Positions 1 to 7,669 of a DNA stretch of 46,353 bases are shown one piece after another; position 1 is the first letter of the stretch, and each line of letters starts with the position of its first letter. The notes under the pieces are model-generated. The model was given only the letters and a program-made list of their open reading frames with translations, did no database searches and was not told the origin of the DNA. Origin of the DNA: Candidatus Eiseniibacteriota bacterium (lineage in GTDB: Bacteria; Eisenbacteria; RBG-16-71-46; CAIMUX01). Made by a program: the position numbers and the translations under genes. The stretch lies in contig JAKQSZ010000048.1 of NCBI GenBank assembly GCA_029569475.1, positions 1-46,353 on the forward strand, given 5' to 3'.

Positions 1-98
1 CCGTGGATTTCTGACGCATTGAGGCTAGGACCGGTCGAGACGCAGGCACCCTGCCTGGCTGAAGGAGTCCGGTGTTCTTCCGTCTCTTCGCGGGACCA

Positions 99-1058
99 TC
101 ACGGGGACAGCGACGCGGGCGATCCTTGCCTGTCGCGTTGATCCCAGACCTCCATCAGGAACTCCATGCGGGTCCGCATGAGGCGCGCGATGCCCTTCAG
201 CCTCTCGGGGGTGGGAAAGAGGATGCGATCCTCCGCGAAGCTGAAAGCGCCGGAGCGTCCCTCTCCGTCCTTGTTGTAGCCGAGCGCGAAGCCGACCCAG
301 TTTCCCTCGTGACGGCAGAGCATGAGGCCGGTCACCCTGGTGTCGTCGATGGCGCCACCGAGCAGGCGATCGATCCAGCCGTCGATCTCGAGATTCACCT
401 GGCCCTCCCGCAAACCGAAGAGGTGCACATTCTCCAGCCGCACGGTGTCCAGGTAGGCGCCGCCGCGAGCCTGCCGCTGGAAGACGAACTCGGCCGGACC
501 GAGCATCCACTCCCGGAAAAGGCACTGCTCCGTGGCCGTGAAGCTGCCGGGATTGTAGCCGAGGATGCTGTAGGGAATGGGAAGGTCGAGCTTCCGGTTG
601 AACTCCAGTTCGATCGAGGCGCGCCGGTGACGGCTGACCGGGCGCCGGGTGAGGCTCCGCACGGTTTGATAGGGGAGCTTGCTCTTGGCTCCGGCCCGGC
701 TGAGTTCCGCCTGGAGCCGGTCCCCGGTGATCGTGCCGAAGTGGCCACCGTAGACGAGTCCCAAGAGGAGCGCGAAAACGGGGTCCTTCACGCCCGGCTC
801 GAAAGCCAGTGAATCGGGCAGCGGCGGCAGAGCCGCGAGCGGTGGCGAGAGTGGCCGCGGTGGAGCCGGCTCGGCCGGGCGCGCGCCGGGACCCCGGACG
901 CCGGGCGGCGCATCGATGGTGATGTCCTGGGCGCGACCGCGCGAGGCGATCCCGGGCGCCAGGAGGATCGCCACGAAAGCAGCGAGCAGGGTGACAAGGG
1001 CGGGGTGGATGCGACGGGTCATGGCCCGGATCATGTCACGAGGACGGAGTTCGGCCAA
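99..1058 (-). CDS. exported protein of unknown function
   Basis: I do not recognise this 319-residue protein. A hydrophobic stretch at about residues 19-36, preceded by arginines and followed by a small-residue region ending near RAQ, reads as an N-terminal signal peptide. A Pro/Ala-rich linker follows at about 47-80, and the rest is a mixed alpha/beta-like domain with no catalytic motif I can name. I start it at a TTG (1058) because an AGGGA Shine-Dalgarno lies 8 bases upstream. In-frame ATGs at 1034 and 1022 have no ribosome site. The start lies 2 bases after the stop of the Crp/Fnr gene, so it is probably the last gene of a three-gene unit with the ArfB-like factor and the regulator. It may be an envelope protein controlled with or by that regulator; function is unknown. 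Confidence 0.75.
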   Translation of the reverse strand: MAELRPRDMIRAMTRRIHPALVTLLAAFVAILLAPGIASRGRAQDITIDAPPGVRGPGARPAEPAPPRPLSPPLAALPPLPDSLAFEPGVKDPVFALLLGLVYGGHFGTITGDRLQAELSRAGAKSKLPYQTVRSLTRRPVSRHRRASIELEFNRKLDLPIPYSILGYNPGSFTATEQCLFREWMLGPAEFVFQRQARGGAYLDTVRLENVHLFGLREGQVNLEIDGWIDRLLGGAIDDTRVTGLMLCRHEGNWVGFALGYNKDGEGRSGAFSFAEDRILFPTPERLKGIARLMRTRMEFLMEVWDQRDRQGSPASLSP

Positions 1059-1060
1059 GG

Positions 1061-1906
1061 TCAGGTCCCTGCCGCCTCCGCCCCGCGCTGGGTACGCGTT
1101 CGAGGAGGCGAGGGCGTCCGGGGTGACGTCGGCGCACCGGATGGCTTGCGCGCCGCGGGTGATCCGGGGGTACCAGCTCCCGGTGGTGGGGACGCGGCGC
1201 CACGGGTCAGTAGCCGGTCACCGGAGGCCAGTTCTACCAGCGCGCCGCGATCCAGCAGGCGGATCGCGCCGGGGCCTTCCGCCCGGATCCACCCCTGCGC
1301 CGACAGCCGCGCCAGGGTGCGGGAGAGGGTTTCGGGGATCGTGCCGAGCTGGCGGGCGAGCTGGCCCTTGGGGATGGTCAGCGCGACCATCCCGGTCTCC
1401 CCTTGCTCCCGGTCCACCTCCAGCAGCCACTCCGCCAGGCGGGCCGGCACCTCGCGCAGGGCCACCGACTCGATCAGCCCGACGAGACGCCGCAGCCTCT
1501 GCGAGAGGACCCCCAGCCAACGAAGCGCGAACTCCGGGTCGGTACGGATGAGATCCAGCAGGCCCTGGCGGGAGAGGAACAGGGTCACGCAGTCCTCGAG
1601 CGCCTCGGCGTGGGCCGGGTAACTCCGTCCCTCGAAGACGGCCACCTCACCGACCGGCTCGCCTTTCTGCCAGACGTGGAGGATCTGTTCCCGCCCATCG
1701 GGCGAGAGCTTGTACACCTTGACGCGGCCGCTCAGAACGATGAACAGCCCGAGCGCCGGATCCCCCTCTGTGAAGAGCACATCCCCCTTCGCGAAGGCCT
1801 GCCTCCGCGAGATGGAGATCAGACGGTCGAGCTGGGACGCGCTGAGACCTTCGAAGAGCGGAACCTGCGTGAGCCGGCTCGCGGGAGTCCGAGAAGGCCG
1901 GGTCAT
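1061..1906 (-). CDS. Crp/Fnr-family transcriptional regulator
   Basis: Cyclic-nucleotide-binding-like sensor domain at about residues 12-125 (LFEGLSASQLDRL..., GDVLF.EGD, G.VKVYKLSPDGREQIL, GE...FEG.SYP) followed by the Crp-type winged helix-turn-helix at about 150-225, with recognition region near 179-207 (GQLARQLGTIPETLSRTL). It should dimerise and bind DNA upstream of target promoters. No N-terminal cysteine cluster for an Fe-S centre is present, so it is not a classical Fnr; the effector is unknown. The protein is 281 residues, longer than the usual 220-240, because of a Pro/Ser/Thr/Arg-rich tail from about residue 231. The start ATG overlaps the stop of the upstream ArfB-like gene as ATGA, which indicates translational coupling. 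The frame is open further upstream but lies inside the ArfB-like gene. Confidence 0.93.
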   Translation of the reverse strand: MTRPSRTPASRLTQVPLFEGLSASQLDRLISISRRQAFAKGDVLFTEGDPALGLFIVLSGRVKVYKLSPDGREQILHVWQKGEPVGEVAVFEGRSYPAHAEALEDCVTLFLSRQGLLDLIRTDPEFALRWLGVLSQRLRRLVGLIESVALREVPARLAEWLLEVDREQGETGMVALTIPKGQLARQLGTIPETLSRTLARLSAQGWIRAEGPGAIRLLDRGALVELASGDRLLTRGAASPPPGAGTPGSPAARKPSGAPTSPRTPSPPRTRTQRGAEAAGT

Positions 1907-2250
1907 CCGTCTTGAGGAGCCCGTCGCATCGCTTTCTGTTCCGAGCGCCGGGACTTTTCGACAAGACGCCGTTCCCTCGATGCCAGGGTCGGCTGGGTCG
2001 CCCGCCGAGGTTTGGGACGCCGGTCCCTCGCCTCCAGGGCCTGCCGGATCCGGTCGAGCGCAAGAAGACGGTTGGCCGATTGGCTCCGGCTCTCCGTTGC
2101 GATCCGTATGATGCCGCTGGAACGGTGGCGCGCGCGGACGGATGACTCGGTCTTGTTCTTCTTCTGCCCACCGGGTCCGGAAGAGCGGTAGGCGGTGATC
2201 TCGCACTCTCCTTCCAGGTCCAGCAGTTCCCGTGTCCACCGCAAGGGCAT
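1903..2250 (-). CDS. RF-1 domain (GGQ) peptidyl-tRNA hydrolase, ArfB-like
   Basis: 115-residue protein carrying the class-I release factor catalytic loop: SSGPGGQKKNK, with the GGQ at residues 27-29, then the family's ESRSQ..NR..AL...R segment at about 53-70. There is no codon-recognition domain. A strongly basic tail (RERRLVEKSRRSEQKAMRR region, about 91-110) resembles the ArfB/YaeJ tail that sits in the empty mRNA channel. Known members hydrolyse peptidyl-tRNA on stalled ribosomes or act as release-factor paralogues (COG1186 type). The start at 2250 has GGAGGAGG 7 bases upstream; an ATG two codons earlier sits directly on that Shine-Dalgarno. Its stop overlaps the Crp/Fnr start. It is divergent from an eRF1-like gene at 2534. 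ArfB-like is likelier than PrfH, judged by the short length and basic tail. Confidence 0.88.
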   Translation of the reverse strand: MPLRWTRELLDLEGECEITAYRSSGPGGQKKNKTESSVRARHRSSGIIRIATESRSQSANRLLALDRIRQALEARDRRPKPRRATQPTLASRERRLVEKSRRSEQKAMRRAPQDG

Positions 2251-2533
2251 GGTCATCCTCCTCCGGGCGAGTCTAACCCACCGTGAACCGGCGGACCCAG
2301 AACGTTGACCACAACCCGGCTTGATCCGCGGCGCCAACCCACAGCGGCGGAAGGAGCAGGTCTCTAGCTGGGACAAGTGTTATCGACTATCGGGCCTGGA
2401 GCCCTGGCGCGGCGGAAGCACCCCCTTGGATGAAGACGAGGCGCCGGTCGCGTGTATCCACGGGTAGAAGCCGGTGCTAGTGTCGGACTGACCGCTGGAC
2501 ACCCACGGGCGAACCAACCGCATGGAGCCAACC
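2251..2533. other. divergent intergenic region
   Basis: This 283-base spacer separates the ArfB-like/Crp unit (minus) from the baeRF gene (plus) and must hold both promoters. A TTGACC occurs near 2305, but no convincing -10 element lies at 16-18 bases. I see no gene or clear operator dyad. Confidence 0.4.
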
Positions 2534-3697
2534 ATGAATCAGAGAAACATAGTCACCAGACAGGATGTGATGGAGCTGCTCGATCGTCAATCGGCCACGG
2601 GGTTCCTGTCCGTTCACGTCGGCTTGCCGACGGCCGAGCGCCACGATCCGCAGAGGTTGCTTTCCACGGTTCGAAGCGGCTTGAAGGAATTGACGGCTCG
2701 CACGCCCAACGACCGAGTTCTCGTCCAGATGATGGAGGAGGCTCAGCGGGAGATCGCGGAGCTTCCGCTGGAGGCGCGCCACCGCAGTCTGGTCTACTAC
2801 CGCGCCACCGAACCGGGGTGGTCATTCTGGCGAAGCCTCCAGGCCGACCTGCCCGACTTCTTCGCCTTCGACCGGTCGCCGCAGGTTCGGCACCTGATCG
2901 CCTTGCTCGACGAGTCGCCCAGTCTGGGAGTCGTGGTGGTTTCCCAAGACCGGGCCCGGGCCTTCACCTGGCGCACCGACGTCTGGCAGGAGACGGCTGC
3001 CAGCTCGCTCCGGGAGATGGAAGAGCCGGCGGAGTCCACGGCGGGGACGGCCGGTCAGAACAGGTCCACCGTGCCGGCGAATCGCTCGCCCGATCGAACG
3101 CGGCGGTGGCTGACCCAGGTCTCGGCCTGGACCGGCGAACTCTGTGCCACCTCCGGTTGGGAACGGCTGCTCCTGGTCGGCCCCACCTCCGCCAGCGACC
3201 TCGTGGTGGGGACGTTGCCGGACACCTGCCGGAGGATCCTGATCGGATCGGTGGACCGCAACCTGGTCAACTCCCCGGCGAGTGAGATCCGCGAACTGGC
3301 CGCGCAGGAACTCCACTCCTGGAAGCGGCGGGAAGAACTGGCGCAGGTGGAGAGACTCCTCGATGCCGCCCATAGCGGCGGTCGCGCGAGCGTGGGGATA
3401 GAGCCGTGCCTGGCCAGCCTGCAGGAGGGAAAGGTCGACAGGCTCTACGTGGTGGGGGATCTCCATGCCTCCGGTTACCGGGACCGGAGCGGGCGCATCT
3501 ACCTGCGCCGTCCGTTGTCGGGCGACGGGATCGTCGAGGAGCCGCGACTGGTGGAACGGATGGTGACGCTTGCGCTCGGTCAAGGGGCGCAGGTCATTCC
3601 GCTGGAAGGCGAATCGGCACGCCGTTTGAATCTGATGGGCGGAATGGGAGCGCACCTGCGCTGGAAGAACGGCAGCCCGCCCAGTCTCCGCTCGTAG
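2534..3697 (+). CDS. baeRF-type eRF1-like protein
   Basis: 387-residue protein resembling the bacterial/archaeal eRF1-related (baeRF/VLRF1) families. The N-terminal region (about 1-125) starts with a helix and the 'TGFLSVHVGLPT' strand. The middle region has the typical VVVSQDRARAFTW strand, then W...C.T.GWERLLLVGP. A long helix (ELHSWKRREELAQVERLLDAA) and EG.VDRLYVV follow. The C-terminus ends with the eRF1 domain-3 hallmark, here LMGGMGAHLRW. In these families the fold is that of translation termination/ribosome rescue factors, but the catalytic GGQ of true eRF1 is not present here. The molecular role is therefore inferred to be ribosome-associated, not demonstrated. I chose ATG 2534 because GGAG lies about 7 bases upstream; ATG 2522 is an alternative. 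It is divergent from a GGQ factor. Confidence 0.78.
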   Translation: MNQRNIVTRQDVMELLDRQSATGFLSVHVGLPTAERHDPQRLLSTVRSGLKELTARTPNDRVLVQMMEEAQREIAELPLEARHRSLVYYRATEPGWSFWRSLQADLPDFFAFDRSPQVRHLIALLDESPSLGVVVVSQDRARAFTWRTDVWQETAASSLREMEEPAESTAGTAGQNRSTVPANRSPDRTRRWLTQVSAWTGELCATSGWERLLLVGPTSASDLVVGTLPDTCRRILIGSVDRNLVNSPASEIRELAAQELHSWKRREELAQVERLLDAAHSGGRASVGIEPCLASLQEGKVDRLYVVGDLHASGYRDRSGRIYLRRPLSGDGIVEEPRLVERMVTLALGQGAQVIPLEGESARRLNLMGGMGAHLRWKNGSPPSLRS

Positions 3698-3746
3698 GTT
3701 TTCAAGCCCGCCCGTGGCTCGCGCTCTGCCGTGGCGGACCGGTCAG

Positions 3747-3788
3747 GAAGAAGCCCCCAAGACCGGCGTGGCCGCCGTCTCGGGGGCT
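3747..3788 (-). terminator. rho-independent-like terminator of the 3883-4440 gene
   Basis: AGCCCCCAAGAC (3752-3763) pairs with GTCTCGGGGGCT (3777-3788), 12 bases with one mismatch, around a 13-base loop. On the minus strand the stem is followed by TTCTTCC, a short T-rich tail. It lies about 95 bases beyond the minus-strand stop and also faces the end of the baeRF gene. Confidence 0.6.
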
Positions 3789-3882
3789 GATGCATACCAG
3801 CGAAGTACGAAGTCGCCAAGCGACGCCGTCACGAACCCGTCCTCCGCCGGAGCGGGGGTGGTGGATCGTGCTCGTCGTCAGA

Positions 3883-4440
3883 CTACTTGTACATGTTCTT
3901 GAGCTGGCCCCAGGTCGTCTCCTCGGTCGGGTTCGGACCCTCATCGACCGTCGCGCAGACGTTGTCGATGGAGGTGTTGCCCTCGACGCTGCTCGGGCCG
4001 ATCCAGAAGCGGCCCAGACCATTGGCAAAGTCAGTGCCGTAGACCAGACCAGGGCACGGAGGGAAGGTGCCGTTGCTGACGACGGTGGTCTCGTAAACCA
4101 GGGCATCGCCCAAGTCGTAGAAGCGGATGAGGCCACCCACGAAGGAGACGATCTCCAACTCGAAGTGGCTGACGGTGGCGCCGAAAGTGGAATCGAAGAT
4201 GATGTTGGAAGTGCTGCGGTCGTCGTCGGTGTCGCAAATCCACAGACCGCAGGGATTGTTCCCGCGGTTGTTCTCGTCACCGCCGTTCGGACAAGTGTAG
4301 ACGTTCATCATGTTCGAGTTCTGGGCCAGCCAGCGATCGCGCCAACCGATGAGCGGATCGTCAAAGCCCTCGCAGAGGACTTCCGCGGAGGCGTTGCCGG
4401 CGAAGAGCACGAACAGAGCAAGCAAGAGCAGTTTCTTCAT
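3883..4440 (-). CDS. small exported protein with WGxxKxxY tail
   Basis: 185 residues. A clear signal peptide (KK, then hydrophobic LLLLALFVLFAG, cleavage near ASA at about 19) precedes a secreted domain that starts CEGFDD. The body is rich in Asp, Asn, Gly and Thr and contains SIDNV near its end, as seen in many secreted concanavalin-like beta-sandwich domains. Four or more cysteines may form disulfides. The last residues are TTWGQLKNMYK, separated from the domain by a Pro/Glu/Thr linker, which looks like a C-terminal tag rather than part of the fold. GGAAGGGG lies 7 bases before the ATG. The gene is monocistronic, divergent from the SUF operon, with its own promoter and terminator candidates. 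The function is unknown. Confidence 0.8.
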   Translation of the reverse strand: MKKLLLLALFVLFAGNASAEVLCEGFDDPLIGWRDRWLAQNSNMMNVYTCPNGGDENNRGNNPCGLWICDTDDDRSTSNIIFDSTFGATVSHFELEIVSFVGGLIRFYDLGDALVYETTVVSNGTFPPCPGLVYGTDFANGLGRFWIGPSSVEGNTSIDNVCATVDEGPNPTEETTWGQLKNMYK

Positions 4441-4500
4441 GCCTTACCCCTTCCAAAGGAAATGGCGTAGCGACCTGACTTGCGCATCAGGACGAGATTG

Positions 4501-4529
4501 ATTCTACCAGACGGTGTGCCCGAGGTCCA
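4501..4529 (-). promoter_or_regulatory. promoter for the 3883-4440 gene
   Basis: On the minus strand TGGACC (4529-4524), 17 bases, then TAGAAT (4506-4501). This is a good sigma70-type match and would give a leader of about 50 bases. Confidence 0.45.
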
Positions 4530-4611
4530 TTCGAGACAACATCTCATGGGACTTCCGTGGTTCCTTCGTTTGACCCCCGCCCGGCGAGCCCGGTGGGCGC
4601 TCAGTGGCGTA

Positions 4612-4640
4612 TTGACTTCCCGGAGAAAATACTTTACAAA
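4612..4640 (+). promoter_or_regulatory. suf operon promoter
   Basis: TTGACT (4612-4617), a 17-base spacer, then TACAAA (4635-4640). This is the best sigma70-like promoter upstream of rrf2 and sits in a locally AT-rich patch inside GC-rich DNA. The predicted transcript starts near 4648, leaving a leader of about 130 bases before the rrf2 ATG. Confidence 0.55.
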
Positions 4641-4648
4641 GTTGTATT
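4628..4648. promoter_or_regulatory. candidate Rrf2 operator over the -10
   Basis: AATAC, 11 bases, GTATT form an inverted repeat that spans the -10 element. A repressor bound here would block transcription of the operon whose first gene encodes an Rrf2 regulator, so autoregulation is plausible. Just downstream, ATCGAATC occurs twice (4653-4660 and 4673-4680), exactly 20 bases apart, with ATCGAT between them. That is a second possible binding element on one DNA face. Confidence 0.4.
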
Positions 4649-4779
4649 GGTTATCGAATCATCGATCGCGGCATCGAATCTCGGTGAGAGCCGGCCCCAG
4701 CCGGACAGCGGTCGGCAAGCATCGGCGCAGCGGGGGAGAAGGCGCAGCCATCTACGATCCTTCGGAGGCCTTGCGACAC

Positions 4780-5253
4780 ATGAAGATATCGGCACAAGAG
4801 GAATACGGCCTTCGTTGCGCTCTCCAGCTGGCGCGCATTGGCCCGGAGGAATCTCTCACGATCCCTGAGATAGCTGAGAGAGAGGGTCTCTCCGTTCCCT
4901 ATGTTGCCAAGATCCTCGCCCAGCTCCGCCAGGCAGAAGTGGTGGTGAGCGTGCGTGGGCGAACCGGCGGCTATAGCCTGGCCCGTCCGGCCGATCGGCT
5001 GCCGGTCTCCGCGGTTCTGCGAGCGATGGGCTTCCAGCCTTGGGACGAAGCGGGCTGCAACCGCTTTCCGGGGCCAGCCGGGGTCTGCATCCACTCCTCC
5101 GTATGCGCCATCCGAACCCTCTGGTGCGCGCTCGACAACATGGTGGAACGCTTCCTGGAGAAGACGACCCTGGAGGACCTCCTGCGCGGCCGGGTCGACG
5201 ACGGAACACAGGCCGAAGCAGGGCGGACGGCGCTCGCCGCTCTTGAAAGCTGA
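4780..5253 (+). CDS. Rrf2-family regulator of the SUF operon
   Basis: 157 residues, typical Rrf2 length. It begins MKISAQEEYGLRCALQLA, with the winged helix at about 24-75 (TIPEIAEREGLSVPYVAKIL as recognition region, then the RGRTGGYSLARP wing). The sensor loop has C93, C103 and C109 with H105 between, plus C116, so it probably holds an Fe-S cluster. The C93-x9-C103-x5-C109 spacing differs from the C-x5-C-x5-C of IscR. Known relatives (IscR, SufR) sense cluster status and repress assembly genes. Its position as first gene of the suf operon, behind a dyad-bearing promoter, supports the same job. The ATG at 4780 matches the family N-terminus, with GGAGG about 11 bases upstream; longer in-frame starts would add an untypical 100-residue extension. 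Confidence 0.9.
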   Translation: MKISAQEEYGLRCALQLARIGPEESLTIPEIAEREGLSVPYVAKILAQLRQAEVVVSVRGRTGGYSLARPADRLPVSAVLRAMGFQPWDEAGCNRFPGPAGVCIHSSVCAIRTLWCALDNMVERFLEKTTLEDLLRGRVDDGTQAEAGRTALAALES

Positions 5254-5301
5254 CAAGCAGGAATCGAGGACACGAGGACCTGACATCCGGAAAGGACCGA
5301 C

Positions 5302-6156
5302 ATGGGCAACACCGATTCGACAGGCTCGACGGGCTCGAATGGCTCGACGGGCACGGCAGGTAGGACGGGTACGGCGGGTTCATCGGGTCGCAAACCGGTG
5401 GCGACCGACGTCCTCTTCGCCTGCGAGGACCTCCGCGTGGCGGTCGAGGGCAAGGAGATCGTCAAGGGTGTGACCCTGACGATCCGGCGAGGGGAGAAGG
5501 TCGCCCTCATGGGGCCCAACGGCTCGGGGAAGAGCTCGCTGGCCAATGCCATCATGGGCCATCCCGCGTATGAGATCGTTTCGGGGCGGGTGCTGTTGGA
5601 GGGCGAGGACATCACCGCGCTGCCGCCCGACGAGAAGGCGCGGCGAGGCCTGTTCCTGGCGTTCCAATACCCCGTGGCCATCCCCGGGGTATCCGTGGCC
5701 AACTTTCTCCGGTCGGCGGTGAACGCCCGCCGCGGCAAGGAAGTGCCGATCCGGGAGTTCCGCCTCGAGCTGGTGGACGCGATGAAGTGGCTGGAGGTCG
5801 ATTCCAGCTTTGCCGGGCGGTATCTCAACGACGGGTTCTCCGGCGGCGAAAAGAAGCGGGTCGAGATCCTGCAGATGGCCATGCTCAAGCCGGTGGTGGC
5901 CCTGCTCGACGAAACCGATTCGGGACTCGACATTGACGCCCTGAAGACGGTGGCCGAGGGGGTGAACCGCGTGACCGGCGCCGACACCGGCGCGCTGGTC
6001 GTCACCCACTACCAGCGACTCCTGAACTACATCAAGCCGGACAAGGTCCACGTCCTCATGGAAGGCCGGATCGTCAAGAGCGGCGGACCGGAACTGGCGC
6101 TGGCCCTCGAGGAGCGCGGCTACGACTGGATCGAGCGCGAGCTGGTGGCCAAGTGA
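5302..6156 (+). CDS. sufC: SufC Fe-S assembly ATPase
   Basis: ABC-type ATPase of the SufBCD scaffold. Walker [10 protein letters not shown] at 71-79, Q-loop AFQYP at about 118-122, signature SGGEKKR near 180, Walker [13 protein letters not shown] near 200-210 and the switch His in VVTHY. The [12 protein letters not shown] motif and GYDWIE...AK C-terminus are SufC hallmarks. It works in the cytoplasm, driving conformational change of SufB-SufD during cluster assembly. The protein is 284 residues, longer than the usual ~250, because of a Gly/Ser/Thr extension (residues 6-29) made of 6-residue repeats. AAAGGA lies 7 bases before the ATG. Spacing to rrf2 is 48 bases, so same operon. Confidence 0.97.
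   Translation: MGNTDSTGSTGSNGSTGTAGRTGTAGSSGRKPVATDVLFACEDLRVAVEGKEIVKGVTLTIRRGEKVALMGPNGSGKSSLANAIMGHPAYEIVSGRVLLEGEDITALPPDEKARRGLFLAFQYPVAIPGVSVANFLRSAVNARRGKEVPIREFRLELVDAMKWLEVDSSFAGRYLNDGFSGGEKKRVEILQMAMLKPVVALLDETDSGLDIDALKTVAEGVNRVTGADTGALVVTHYQRLLNYIKPDKVHVLMEGRIVKSGGPELALALEERGYDWIERELVAK
5323..5394 (+). repeat. 18-bp in-frame tandem repeat at sufC 5' end
   Basis: About four 18-base units (5323, 5341, 5359, 5377) with decreasing identity encode [18 protein letters not shown] and GSSGRK. They add a flexible N-terminal extension to SufC that its family lacks. Confidence 0.75.
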
Positions 6157-6201
6157 AAGGGCGAGCTGGCCAGGTGAACGAGCGAGCTGGTGACGAAGTG
6201 A
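6137..6201 (+). repeat. triplicated sufC stop region
   Basis: GCGAGCTGGTGGCCAAGTGA (6137-6156, the last codons and stop of sufC) is followed by two imperfect copies at 6161-6177 and 6182-6201, each ending in TGA. They fill most of the 67-base sufC-sufB gap and look like local duplications of the gene end. Confidence 0.75.
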
Positions 6202-6223
6202 GCACGAGGAGAGGAGCGAACTG

Positions 6224-7669
6224 ATGTCCAACCCCGCGAAAACCGAGGCGCCGAAGCCGGACCGGCGCGACCTGAACATCCGTGACGACTACGCCACGCA
6301 GTGGGGCTTCCGCGACCCGGAGCAGTACTTCCACAAGGGCGCGAAGGGGATCAACCACGAAGTCGTGGAGATGATATCGAGGATGAAGAAGGAGCCCGAC
6401 TGGATGCGGCTCCTCCGGCACGAGGCGCTGGATGTCTTCCTGGCCAAACCGATGCCGACGTGGGGCAACACCGAACTGCTCGGCAGCATCGACTTCGACG
6501 ACATTTACTACTACATCCGGCCGGTCGAGGAGCGGGGGACGAGCTGGGACGATGTCCCCGAGTACATCAAGAAGACCTTCGACCGCCTGGGGATTCCCGA
6601 AGCCGAGCGCAAGTTCCTGGGCGGCGTCTCCGCCCAGTACGAGTCCGAGGTGGTCTACCACTCCATCCGGGAGGACCTGACCAAGCTGGGGGTCATCTTC
6701 CTGGACATGGACTCCGGGCTGCGGGAGTACCCGGAGATCGTCCGCCGGCACTTCGGCACGGTGATTCCGTCGACGGACAACAAGTTCGCCGCGCTGAACA
6801 CGGCGGTCTGGTCAGGCGGATCGTTCATCTATGTGCCGCCGGGCGTGAAGGTCGAGATTCCGCTCCAGGCCTACTTCCGCATCAACGCCGAGAACATGGG
6901 CCAGTTCGAGCGGACGCTCATCATCGCCGACAAGGGCTCACGCGTGCACTACATCGAGGGTTGCACGGCGCCGATCTACTCGACCAACTCCCTGCACTCG
7001 GCGGTGGTGGAGCTGATCGCGATGGACGAGGCCTACATCCGCTACACCACGATCCAGAACTGGGCCAACAACATCTTCAACCTCGTGACCAAGCGGGCCG
7101 TGGCGCAGCGGGGAGCGACCGTCGAGTGGGTCGACGGCAACATCGGATCCAAGCTGACCATGAAGTTCCCCTGCATCTACCTCACGGGCGAAGGAGCCAA
7201 GGGAGAGATCCTCTCGGTGGCCTTCGCCGGATCCGGACAGCACCAGGATGCCGGCGCCAAGGTCATCCACGCGGCCCCCCACACGACCTCGACGATCACC
7301 AGCAAGTCGATCTCCAAGGACGGCGGCCGCGCCTCCTATCGCGGGCTGGTCAAGGCGCATCCCAACGCGCGGGGCTGCAAGGTCAACGTCCAGTGCGACG
7401 CCCTCATCATCGGCGAGCAGGCGCGCTCGGACACCTATCCGACGATGGAGATCGATCAGGAGAACGTCCAGGTCGAGCACGAGGCCCGGGTCAGCAAGGT
7501 GGGAGATGAGCAGCTCTTCTACCTGATGAGCCGTGGGATCACGGCGGAACAGGCCAGGCTGCTGATCGTCAACGGGTTCATCGAGCCGTTCACCAAGGAG
7601 CTGCCGATGGAGTACGCGGTCGAGCTGAACCGGCTGATCGCGATGGAGATGGAAGGGAGCGTAGGGTGA
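6224..7669 (+). CDS. sufB: SufB Fe-S scaffold subunit
   Basis: 481 residues, full length for SufB. The N-terminal [17 protein letters not shown] segment, [21 protein letters not shown] and the long right-handed beta-helix are characteristic. C247 in EGCTAP and C391 in NVQCDALI match the conserved cysteines of the family; the second lies in the region holding E. coli Cys405, implicated in sulfur transfer. SDTYPTMEI and FYLMSRG.....AR.L.V.GF complete the signature. It forms the scaffold complex with SufC and SufD. GGAGAGGAG lies about 7 bases before the ATG. The stop overlaps the sufD GTG start as GTGA. Confidence 0.98.
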   Translation: MSNPAKTEAPKPDRRDLNIRDDYATQWGFRDPEQYFHKGAKGINHEVVEMISRMKKEPDWMRLLRHEALDVFLAKPMPTWGNTELLGSIDFDDIYYYIRPVEERGTSWDDVPEYIKKTFDRLGIPEAERKFLGGVSAQYESEVVYHSIREDLTKLGVIFLDMDSGLREYPEIVRRHFGTVIPSTDNKFAALNTAVWSGGSFIYVPPGVKVEIPLQAYFRINAENMGQFERTLIIADKGSRVHYIEGCTAPIYSTNSLHSAVVELIAMDEAYIRYTTIQNWANNIFNLVTKRAVAQRGATVEWVDGNIGSKLTMKFPCIYLTGEGAKGEILSVAFAGSGQHQDAGAKVIHAAPHTTSTITSKSISKDGGRASYRGLVKAHPNARGCKVNVQCDALIIGEQARSDTYPTMEIDQENVQVEHEARVSKVGDEQLFYLMSRGITAEQARLLIVNGFIEPFTKELPMEYAVELNRLIAMEMEGSVG

